From NCBI GenBank assembly GCA_025350445.1, contig JANXXV010000796.1:1-8300 (forward strand): DNA of 8,300 bases, written 5' to 3'. How positions within the stretch are numbered: position 1 is the stretch's first letter; each line of letters opens with the position of its first letter. This document shows positions 1-6,414 of this stretch, piece by piece. Below the pieces are notes generated by a model. It did not search any database, was not told where the DNA came from, and saw only the letters and a list, made by a program, of their open reading frames with translations. Made by a program: the position numbers and the translations under genes. This DNA comes from Bryobacteraceae bacterium (GTDB taxonomy: Bacteria; Acidobacteriota; Terriglobia; Bryobacterales; Bryobacteraceae).

Positions 1-1
1 T

Positions 2-1825
2 GAGCAGCGGCGCAGCTTTGGCCTTACTTACGTATCCAGCACCTCGAACTTCTTTTTCCCGGCGTCTCTAACGGCGGAAACGTTCAACAATCCGGATACA
101 CTACATAACGGCAGCGGATTCGCCAGTTTTCTGCTCGGTGCGCTCGACGGATCGTCGCAGATGGTCGGCGGACCCGCCCCGGACCCGCACGTCGAATTCT
201 ACGGAATGTATTTTCAGGACGACTGGAAATTAAGCCGCAGAATTACGATTAACCTTGGTCTGAGGAACGAATATGAAACCGCCGTTCACGATCCGGCGCA
301 CAACCTGTCCCAGGGTCTGGATCTGACGAAGCCCGTGCCGGAAATGCAAGCCAACCCGCCGCAGTTTCCGTCGCAAGCCACTTCGATCGTAGGCAACAAC
401 TTCTACAAGTCTAACGGCCTCTGGAACTTCACCAGCAGCAGCCACCCCGGTCAGTGGGACGCACAAAAATTTGCCCTCGCGCCCCGTGCGGGCCTCGCGT
501 TTCGCGTTGACGACAAGACGGTGCTCCGTTTCGGCTACGCCCGCTACCTTACTCCGTACGAGATGAACATTGATCTGGCGCCGGTTTCCGGATACGAAAC
601 AGTTGGCTTCCTCGAGCCGCCTTTTCTGGGTCTGACAGGTTTCCAGAACACAACCGGGCTGCTCCAGGGTGTGCCCCAACAGACTATTTCGAATCCGTAT
701 CCGGCAAGCAGCCCCCTGCTTCCCATTTTGGGCAAAGGATTTGGAACGAACCTCGGTCGCGGCGGCCAGCCTCTGCTTTGGTATCCTTCGAGTGTCCGGA
801 AAGCCAGGAATGACCGGTTCAATCTTAATTTCCAGCGTCAGCTAAAGGGCCAGATCGTGGTTTCGGCCACATACTTCCTGAATATCGGAAATCAGGAGTA
901 CACCAAGAACCTGAACAAAATCGACCCGAAGCTGCAAGCACAGTACCAGAACAGCTTGAATCAACAGGTCGACAACCCGTTCTACAACTACCTGACCCCG
1001 ACCTTATTCCCCGGTCCACTGCGGAACCAGAGGCAGGTCTCACTAGGCTCTCTGCTGGTGCCATATCCGCAATACGGGGGCTTGTACCAAATCGGCACTC
1101 TCGGCGCGGGCGAACGGTATAACTCACTGGAGTTGAAGGCGCAGAAAGCCTTCAGCAACGGATACAACTTCCTGGTTTCCTACGTCTACATCCGCGAGAA
1201 AAACCAGACCAACACGTTCAACGATTCCGACGCCTACCAGAACAACCTGGTTTACCAGGACAGCAACCAGCCGCGGCACCGCTTTAACATCGCCAGCACC
1301 TGGGAGCTTCCCGTTGGGAAAGGACACGCCTTTCTGAATACCGCCCCCAGGGCAGTGGACGCGGTCATCGGAGGCTGGAAGGTTGCCGGTCTTTGGACGT
1401 TCATGTCGGGCGACTTCCTGCGGTTTGGTAACCTTAACGTAACAGGCAGCCCGTGCGTCTCCAATCCAACGCCGCAGAAGTGGTTTAACACGGACGCCTT
1501 CGCACGCACTCCCGCGAACACGTACGTGCTGCGGACCAATCCCTTGCAGTACGATTGTTTGACCGGTCCGCATTTTTGGAATCTGGATGCGAATCTCACA
1601 AAGTCGATCAATGTCACTGACAAAATTCATGCCGAACTTAAGATGGCTGCCTACAACGCCACCAACCGGCTGAACCGGGGGGATCCGGATACCAACGTAT
1701 TGAGCTCCACATTCGGGAAGGCCCTATTTCAGGGATCTCCCGGCGGATCTTTCGGCGCGCAAGGGGCCACCTACGGGAACCAGAGTGGCCGCCAAGTGGA
1801 GCTCGGGCTTAAAATCATATTTTGA
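2..1825 (+). CDS. TonB-dependent receptor (Oar-like), C-terminal part, 5' end outside window
   Basis: The frame is open from base 2 with no stop before the TGA at 1823-1825, so the first internal ATG at 161 is not the real start; about 607 C-terminal residues are visible. The family forms 22-strand outer-membrane barrels that import ligands using TonB energy. Visible hallmarks are a segment reading GFASFLLGALDG, then FYGMYFQDDWKLSRRITINL near residues 69-88, a motif that in Oar-like receptors marks entry to the barrel strands. Later come alternating aromatic strands, a stretch with WFNTDAFAR and FWNLDANLTKSINVTDKI, and a C-terminal strand ending GLKIIF, with the terminal Phe recognised by the BAM machinery. 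The carboxypeptidase-regulatory-like and plug domains must lie upstream, since the family is usually near 1000 residues. The stop overlaps the next gene's start. The ligand is unknown. Confidence 0.92.
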   Translation, partial: EQRRSFGLTYVSSTSNFFFPASLTAETFNNPDTLHNGSGFASFLLGALDGSSQMVGGPAPDPHVEFYGMYFQDDWKLSRRITINLGLRNEYETAVHDPAHNLSQGLDLTKPVPEMQANPPQFPSQATSIVGNNFYKSNGLWNFTSSSHPGQWDAQKFALAPRAGLAFRVDDKTVLRFGYARYLTPYEMNIDLAPVSGYETVGFLEPPFLGLTGFQNTTGLLQGVPQQTISNPYPASSPLLPILGKGFGTNLGRGGQPLLWYPSSVRKARNDRFNLNFQRQLKGQIVVSATYFLNIGNQEYTKNLNKIDPKLQAQYQNSLNQQVDNPFYNYLTPTLFPGPLRNQRQVSLGSLLVPYPQYGGLYQIGTLGAGERYNSLELKAQKAFSNGYNFLVSYVYIREKNQTNTFNDSDAYQNNLVYQDSNQPRHRFNIASTWELPVGKGHAFLNTAPRAVDAVIGGWKVAGLWTFMSGDFLRFGNLNVTGSPCVSNPTPQKWFNTDAFARTPANTYVLRTNPLQYDCLTGPHFWNLDANLTKSINVTDKIHAELKMAAYNATNRLNRGDPDTNVLSSTFGKALFQGSPGGSFGAQGATYGNQSGRQVELGLKIIF

Positions 1826-3600
1826 CGGCACGTCCGACACGTCGCGGCATTCTCGGTTTACTCGCATTGGAGGCCATCCGGCTGCGTGGTCAAGACAAAG
1901 GTCTTGACCACGGGATGGCCTCCCGTAGCGTTCAAGCTTCTCCGCGGGGGAAACCTTCGGGACTTCCTTTCCGCGCCCGTTTCACCGATGTGGCCCAGCA
2001 GGCCGGGCTCAAAGAAATCGTGGTCTGCGGCCATCCGCATCGCAATGATTACATCATCGAGTCCATGGGTTGCGGCGCGGCTTTCTTTGATTACGACAAT
2101 GACGGCTGGCTCGATATTTTAGTGCTCTCCGGCTCGCGATTCGGCGATCCATCCCCCACTTCTTCCAATCGCCTCTACAAAAACAATCGGGACGGCACCT
2201 TCACCGATGTGACGGAGAAGGCCGGCCTGTTCCGGACCGGATACGCCTATGGCGTCGCCGTCGGTGACTATAACAACGATGGATTTGAAGATCTGTTCAT
2301 CACCTACTGGGGCCAGAACGTGCTGTATCGCAACAACGGCGATGGCACGTTCACCGAAGTAACAAAAGAGGCGGGGCTGCTGAATCCCCAACCCCGGTTT
2401 GGTTCCGGCTGCACCTTCCTGGACTATGACCGGGATGGAAAGCTGGATCTGTTTGTATCGAATTATCTCGTCTTCGATCTGAACTCCGTGCCGCGGGCGG
2501 GCGCAAGCGGGAGTTGCAATTACTATAATGTGCCGGTGAGTTGCGGACCACGGGGCCTGCCATACGGGCGCCACTCGCTGTATCACAACAATGGCGATGG
2601 CACCTTCACCGATGTCACCGATGCTTCGGGCATAAGTAAAATCGCGGGAGGCTATGGACTAACGGCGGTGGCCGCCGATTTGGATAACGACGGCTGGCCC
2701 GACATCTACGTGGCTTGTGATTCCACCCCAAGCCTGTATTTCCGTAACAATCGAGACGCGACGTTTACCGAGCAGGCTATCGAGAGCGGCGTTGCTCTGA
2801 GTGCGGATGGGATGGAGCAGGCCGGAATGGGGCTTGCGGTTGGCGATTTCAAACTGGACGGCAACCTGCATCTGGTCAAGACACATTTCAGCCACGACAC
2901 AAGCGCCGTCTACATTAACGACGGGAAAGGCAACTTTAGCGACGCCTCGATTCGCTCAGGCTTAGGCGTAGAGACGCGCTTCGTCAGTTGGGGCGTCGGC
3001 GTCACCGACCTGGACAATGATGGGAACCCGGATGTTTTCTGGGTAACCGGGGGCATCTATCCGGAGGTGGATCAGAAGCTTCCCGATTCACCGCACAAGA
3101 CGCCACGCGTAGTTTTCCGTAACTTGGGCAAGGGAAACTTCGAGGAGTTGATCGGACAGGCTGGACCGGGAATTGAAGCACGTCATTGCAGCCGCGGTTG
3201 CGCGTTTGGCGACTTTGATAACGACGGTGACATGGACGTCTTAATTGTGAACCAGAACGAGCCGCCGTCCCTGCTGCGAAACGACGTGACCGGGGGCTAT
3301 CATTGGATCAAGATCAAACTAAGCGGCGTGAAATCGAACCGTAGCGCAATTGGCGCGCGGATTACCGTGCATTATGGCGATAAAATACAGGCTCAGGAGG
3401 TGCTGAGCCAGTCGTCTTACTTGTCTGTGAATGACAGCCGTCTGCACTTTGGGCTTGGAACGGTTCCCGTGGTCGACATCGAGATCCGTTGGCCGATGGG
3501 GCAAGTGGAGAGATTGAAGCAGGTGCCCGCCGACCAGCTAATCTACGTAGTCGAGGGTTCCGGAATTACCCGCACGCAGAAATTCAGTCGGGGTAGATGA
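1822..3600 (+). CDS. CRTAC1-like FG-GAP/VCBS repeat protein with C-terminal ASPIC/UnbV domain
   Basis: A 592-residue protein. It carries seven D-x-D-x-D-G-type calcium-binding loops near residues 90, 149, 201, 286, 342, 396 and 464, most reading like DYDNDGWLD, each followed by a strand and a hydrophobic segment, as in an FG-GAP/integrin-like beta-propeller. The fifth loop (DFKLDGNLH) has lost acidic ligands. Residues about 505-575 match the ASPIC/UnbV domain (SAIGARITVHYGD, HFGLG, WPMGQVERL). Eight cysteines, including a C-x3-C at 456-460, suit an oxidising extracytoplasmic location. The N-terminus has a twin Arg (7-8) before a short hydrophobic run (9-16), resembling a weak Tat signal without a clear cleavage site. 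The start used is TTG at 1822, overlapping the receptor stop; ATG at 1915 (residue 32) is an alternative and lies in a hairpin. The family is probably involved in surface binding or adhesion; its exact role here is unknown. Confidence 0.92.
   Translation: MTARPTRRGILGLLALEAIRLRGQDKGLDHGMASRSVQASPRGKPSGLPFRARFTDVAQQAGLKEIVVCGHPHRNDYIIESMGCGAAFFDYDNDGWLDILVLSGSRFGDPSPTSSNRLYKNNRDGTFTDVTEKAGLFRTGYAYGVAVGDYNNDGFEDLFITYWGQNVLYRNNGDGTFTEVTKEAGLLNPQPRFGSGCTFLDYDRDGKLDLFVSNYLVFDLNSVPRAGASGSCNYYNVPVSCGPRGLPYGRHSLYHNNGDGTFTDVTDASGISKIAGGYGLTAVAADLDNDGWPDIYVACDSTPSLYFRNNRDATFTEQAIESGVALSADGMEQAGMGLAVGDFKLDGNLHLVKTHFSHDTSAVYINDGKGNFSDASIRSGLGVETRFVSWGVGVTDLDNDGNPDVFWVTGGIYPEVDQKLPDSPHKTPRVVFRNLGKGNFEELIGQAGPGIEARHCSRGCAFGDFDNDGDMDVLIVNQNEPPSLLRNDVTGGYHWIKIKLSGVKSNRSAIGARITVHYGDKIQAQEVLSQSSYLSVNDSRLHFGLGTVPVVDIEIRWPMGQVERLKQVPADQLIYVVEGSGITRTQKFSRGR
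1871..1921. repeat. Long imperfect inverted repeat (hairpin) near the start of the FG-GAP gene
   Basis: The inner arms GTGGTCAAGAC (1886-1896) and GTCTTGACCAC (1901-1911) are perfect complements around a four-base loop AAAG, extended by C1885-G1912. After a five-base bulge on the left side (1880-1884) the outer arms AGGCCATCC (1871-1879) and GGATGGCCT (1913-1921) again pair perfectly. That gives 21 paired bases, and partial pairing continues to 1866/1926. The reading frame is kept through the element (residues 17-34). It could be a REP/MITE-like palindrome inserted in frame, or an RNA structure controlling translation of the gene. The alternative ATG at 1915 is inside the right arm. Confidence 0.75.
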
Positions 3601-4763
3601 TGTGCCTGCGATTTCTGGCCTCGTTGCTTATCGCCGGATTGTTGCCCGCGCAGCGGGCCCCCGTCGAAAGTGCGTGGGATCTACTGACAAAAGGTCAGCG
3701 CAAGCAGGCGAAAGACGTTCTGCACGAGATCCTAAACGCGAATCCCGGCGATGCCGATGCCAGACTGCTGCTGGGCAGCATTCTCTCCGACGACGGTGAG
3801 CATTCCGAAGCCATCGCACAACTGAGCCAAGCCGTACGATTGCGTCCGCAATCGGCGGAGGCACGCAACGCGCTAGGCGAGGCGTCCAACAGTTTCGGCG
3901 ACACGACAACTGCGCGCGAGGCATTCGAAAAAGCCGTGATGCTGGATCCAACCCTCGCGCAAGCGCGGGTAAACCTCGGGCAGATTTTGGTCCAGGCCGG
4001 TGAGTTCGCAGCGGCTGCAAAACATCTGGACCGGGCTCTGCTGATCCTTGGAAGTACACCGGACGCCGCCTTCCCGCACTATTTACGCGCCAAGGTGGAT
4101 ACCGAACGGCAGAAGACGCAAGCCGCGCTTTCTCACTTGACTAAAGCGGTCGCGCTGCGGCCCGATTTCGCCGAGGCATGGTCGGACCTTGGTCAAGCCC
4201 GCAAAACGCTTTCAGACGACGCAGGCGCTCTGGCCGCCTTCAAGCGGGCCGTGGAAGCGGGGCCCGGCGATGCAGTAGCGCAATACCGTCTTGGCTCCGA
4301 GTACCTTCATCGAGGCGAGGCTCAACTTGCCGTACTGCACCTGCAGAAGGCATTGGACCTGAATTCCGGCGACCAGTCGACGCTGTATAACTTGCAAATC
4401 GCACTTCATCGGGATGGCCAACTGGAACTAGCCAGGAAGACGAAGGAGCAATTACAAGATCTACTTCGGAGGAAGGACAAGGCCGCCGAGAACGCGTTAA
4501 CCGCGGTGCAACTCAACAATCAGGGCGCGGAATTGGAGAAGACAGGCAATTTGCGCGGCGCGCTGGACAAGTATCGCGCAGCCCTCGAGCTTTCTCCGGA
4601 ACACGTGGGCTTCCGGGTTAATTTCGCGGTCGCTCTCCTCCGGCTGGGACAGTGGAGCCAAGGCATCGCGGAATTGCGCGATGCAGTCCGGCGGGATCCG
4701 GGCAACACCGCGGCGAAGTCCGCGTTGGACGATGCCCTTGCGAAAGTCCCCGGGAAGCCCTAG
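3597..4763 (+). CDS. Exported tetratricopeptide-repeat (TPR) protein
   Basis: A 388-residue protein. Residues 1-20 form a signal peptide (short basic start, hydrophobic run LASLLIAGLL, likely cut after the PAQ region), so the mature protein is probably periplasmic. The Cys at position 3 is not in a lipobox. The rest is almost entirely TPR helices. Repeats start roughly at residues 21, 53, 87, 121, 158, 191, 225, 304 and 337, each with the A/G and L-x-P consensus such as EAIAQLSQAVRLRPQSAEA and GALDKYRAALELSPEH. A charged helix-rich linker (about 270-300) separates the last two repeats. TPRs are protein-binding scaffolds and no catalytic domain is visible. The ATG at 3597 overlaps the preceding stop as ATGA, with a G-rich stretch at 3590-3593 as a weak ribosome site; a second ATG follows at once. 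Coupling to the FG-GAP and receptor genes suggests an assembly or interaction role in the same envelope module. Confidence 0.92.
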   Translation: MMCLRFLASLLIAGLLPAQRAPVESAWDLLTKGQRKQAKDVLHEILNANPGDADARLLLGSILSDDGEHSEAIAQLSQAVRLRPQSAEARNALGEASNSFGDTTTAREAFEKAVMLDPTLAQARVNLGQILVQAGEFAAAAKHLDRALLILGSTPDAAFPHYLRAKVDTERQKTQAALSHLTKAVALRPDFAEAWSDLGQARKTLSDDAGALAAFKRAVEAGPGDAVAQYRLGSEYLHRGEAQLAVLHLQKALDLNSGDQSTLYNLQIALHRDGQLELARKTKEQLQDLLRRKDKAAENALTAVQLNNQGAELEKTGNLRGALDKYRAALELSPEHVGFRVNFAVALLRLGQWSQGIAELRDAVRRDPGNTAAKSALDDALAKVPGKP

Positions 4764-4857
4764 CCGAAGGTAACGCCGCAGGGAACCGGACAGGCAACGT
4801 CCTGCATCCGGGATTTCGAATCGAAAAGTCTAACCGGCTTGTGCCAAGCCGATACGA

Positions 4858-5060
4858 ATGAGCATCCGCCCTGATAAACATCACCCGGCCAGGCTACGGC
4901 ACATTCAAACCCGACCTCGAAACCGGCGAGATTATCGTTCTCGATCCCTGGATCGATGGCAACCCATCCTATTCCGCAGCTTATTCGTTCACCGGCGTGG
5001 ACGCCATCCTTATCTCCCAAGGCCACTTCGACCATATCCATGACGCGTTGCCGGCGTTGG
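4858..5060 (+). pseudogene. N-terminal remnant of a metallo-beta-lactamase-fold hydrolase
   Basis: From 4871 the frame reads LINITRPGYGTF, then IIVLDPWIDGNPSY, then VDAILISQGHFDHIHDALPA. This is the start of an MBL-fold metal-dependent hydrolase of the UPF0173/YtkL-like kind, where a family member would have the metal-binding H-x-H-x-D-H. Here the first His is Gln (QGHFDH). An in-frame TGA at 4859 precedes the fragment, but ATG at 4858 joins it if one base of the CCC run at 4869-4871 is removed, giving MSIRLINITRPG. Similarity stops near 5060 where the transposase remnant begins, leaving about 65 of the roughly 230 residues usual for the family. The frameshift, lost ligand and truncation make it a dead gene. 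The family assignment rests on motif recognition only. Confidence 0.72.
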
Positions 5061-5321
5061 ACCGAAGCCCCGGTGTAGAGGGCCGAAAAGGATCGCCGCT
5101 GCCTCTTCTTCGGTAGCCGCCAAATAGGTAGCCGCCAAAAACCGCTGGTTCGATGGCCTCCTTCGCAACGCATGGAAAACCGCTCTGTCGCCTATGCGCC
5201 GCAACTTCAGGCCGATCTCTTCAGCCGCCTGCTTCTGCGTGATCAGTTTCTCCTGCGCCTACTTCAGCGCCGTCAGCCGGTCTCGCTCGGCCTGGGTTAG
5301 TAGTAGCTGTCCTTTGTCCAC
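5055..5321 (-). pseudogene. Remnant of ISNCY-like transposase N-terminus
   Basis: Reading the minus strand from GTG at 5321 gives DKGQLLLTQAERDRLTALK, then an in-frame TAG (5261-5259), then EKLITQKQAAEEIGLK, AVFHALRRRPSNQRF and, near the end, HRGFGPT. This is the order seen at the start of ISNCY-group transposases: an N-terminal helix-turn-helix with a QAAE-x-G motif, a HALRGRPSN-like linker, then a GFGPT-like motif before the catalytic domain. The recognition part of the helix-turn-helix seems shortened between GLK and LRRIGD, and LAAT is duplicated by a 15-bp tandem repeat. The DDE catalytic core is absent; the sequence breaks off where the hydrolase remnant begins. This is a dead mobile-element fragment, probably what truncated that gene. 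No intact terminal inverted repeats were identified. Confidence 0.68.
5112..5141. repeat. 15-bp tandem duplication
   Basis: GGTAGCCGCCAAATA at 5112-5126 is followed directly by GGTAGCCGCCAAAAA at 5127-5141, a match at 14 of 15 positions. On the minus strand it duplicates five codons of the transposase remnant (LAATY/LAATE) without breaking its frame. It looks like replication slippage during decay. Confidence 0.8.
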
Positions 5322-5378
5322 CCTTCCAGGCTGGGGCTGTCAATAGGGCATTTCTAGTTTGCCGCGCAAGCTCCAGCT

Positions 5379-6110
5379 CTACTTCTTGCCTCCGAAAGTG
5401 CCCCGGACAGAAACGCCGATGCCGAACTCGAAACGCCGGTCGGACCCGCCGCTGGGATCGTGTAGCTCCGGGTCTGGCCGGTTCAGTTTCATTGCGAAGT
5501 ACGGTCCGATGGACGCCGATTTTCCCAGCGGAATATACGCGTATTTCAGAATCGGTAATTCAGGCGCTAAATCGAAAGTGAAGTGGTCGGCGATTGCATC
5601 GAAATTATAGACGGTGCCGAAGCCCATCACGCTGCCGGCAACAATCCGATGACTGTCCAGGTGGCAATCGGCGATGTCCCCTACTTCAATGTGCAAACCG
5701 ATGCCAACGCCGCTCTGCCGAAAGCTATCGCCTTTGGCCTGTGACGCATTGAAAGTTCCCGATACGGTGCTCCTGTCGTCAAGCTTCAGTTGGTCTTTCA
5801 GCTTCTGCACACGGCACTTCAGGCCGGGCACATCCTTGCAGAAGAACTTAAATCCGGTCAGTTGGGGGTTTCCCATCACCTGGAGTATGCCCTTGTAGGT
5901 ACCCGCCTTATCTGCATCGATGTATTGATCGATGCAGATGCCAATGGAGGTCAAAGCTCCTTTGATGGTGGCGATTTCTCCGAGATGATCGGAAATATCG
6001 CTCCCGCGCCAGATCCCGTGTTTTAGATAATCTGATCCGATCCCCATGCGTTGATCGTAAGAATTGAACTTTGCGGAGTCAAGGGGTAGTTCTTCCGCAA
6101 TTCGCCCCAC
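5379..6110 (-). CDS. Hypothetical protein of unknown function, possibly the 3' part of a frameshifted gene
   Basis: An open minus-strand frame of 243 codons, the longest in this part of the window. I do not recognise a family. The C-terminal third reads like an extracytoplasmic or barrel-type protein, with alternating strands such as GPYFAMKLNRPDPELHD and an ending FEFGIGVSVRGTFGGKK. The middle holds a charged segment (CRVQKLKDQLKLDD) and Cys residues. The frame opens with GTG at 6110 immediately after an in-frame TAG, with no ribosome site. ATG at 6047 is an alternative, also without a convincing site. Missing translation signals and the open frame just upstream (to 6414) suggest the true start is further 5' and was separated by a frameshift. 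Many third positions are G or C, which favours real coding. Its neighbours are pseudogenes, so it may itself be decaying. A spurious frame cannot be excluded. Confidence 0.4.
   Translation of the reverse strand: MGRIAEELPLDSAKFNSYDQRMGIGSDYLKHGIWRGSDISDHLGEIATIKGALTSIGICIDQYIDADKAGTYKGILQVMGNPQLTGFKFFCKDVPGLKCRVQKLKDQLKLDDRSTVSGTFNASQAKGDSFRQSGVGIGLHIEVGDIADCHLDSHRIVAGSVMGFGTVYNFDAIADHFTFDLAPELPILKYAYIPLGKSASIGPYFAMKLNRPDPELHDPSGGSDRRFEFGIGVSVRGTFGGKK
5910..5939. repeat. Perfect 12-bp inverted repeat with 6-base spacer
   Basis: ATCTGCATCGAT (5910-5921) and ATCGATGCAGAT (5928-5939) are exact reverse complements separated by GTATTG. The element lies inside the unknown minus-strand frame, where it encodes CIDQYIDAD, and is not followed by a T-run. 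It could be a binding site for a dimeric protein, an RNA hairpin, or a coincidence of coding sequence. Confidence 0.75.
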
Positions 6111-6414
6111 CTAATCGATCAAGCCGGAGTCTCTCCTGATCGCGATTCTCCCCCGAGGAAGAGATTTCAACGAACGCGATCCCACGGCGTCCAAACACGC
6201 GGTGGAACTTCAATTCGTGGCAGAATTCGTATGCCTCGGGGAGACCGTTCCAATCGGCAACCCGCGCCGCAATTTTGATGCGCGGCACTACTGCGAAACC
6301 ACATCCCTTGCCTCGAAGCTTTTGCAGGTGAGCAAACGCGGAAAGCGCGAGGTAAAGAGATTGTTCAGCGCCGGACAAACGGGCCTTCCAGGCTACTCTG
6401 AAGTCTAGACGCAA
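6079..6414 (-). pseudogene. Possible 5' part of the preceding unknown gene, separated by a frameshift
   Basis: The minus-strand frame from TTG at 6414 (right after an in-frame TGA) encodes about 111 residues, with a plausible mixed stretch KIAARVADWNGLPEAYEFC followed by HRVFGRRGIAFVEISS. It overlaps the 5379-6110 frame by 32 bases in a different phase. Removing one base from the four-base C run at 6105-6108 (G run on the minus strand) joins the two as RLDRLGG-RIAEELPLDSAKF, giving one frame of about 344 residues. A competing plus-strand frame covers roughly 6113-6408 with similar or better third-position GC, so the strand is uncertain. No family is recognised. Confidence 0.27.

Noticed and set aside
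161..163. ATG at 161 as the start of the TonB-dependent receptor
   Set aside because: The same frame is open and family-like from base 2 (for example GFASFLLGALDG), so this is an internal Met of a gene cut by the window edge.
230..1630. Several long minus-strand frames opposite the receptor gene
   Set aside because: They overlap a strongly supported gene, have no domain pattern and look like antisense shadows of GC-biased codons.
1886..2122. 78-codon plus-strand frame over the hairpin
   Set aside because: It lies within the FG-GAP gene in another phase, and its product has no recognisable motif.
2119..2586. 155-codon minus-strand frame opposite the FG-GAP gene
   Set aside because: It is produced by the repeated Asp/Asn/Gly codons of the calcium loops read on the other strand.
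4835..4851. Hairpin CGGCTT-GTGCC-AAGCCG as a terminator after the TPR gene
   Set aside because: The stem is only six pairs and there is no T-run after it, so a rho-independent terminator is not supported.
4760..5173. 137-codon minus-strand frame across the hydrolase remnant
   Set aside because: The plus strand shows clear MBL motifs here, and the frame runs through the junction of two unrelated remnants.
6113..6408. Plus-strand open frame as a gene
   Set aside because: It has no good start or ribosome site and no recognised motif. Its third-position GC is reasonable, so it is kept only as a rival to the minus-strand frame.
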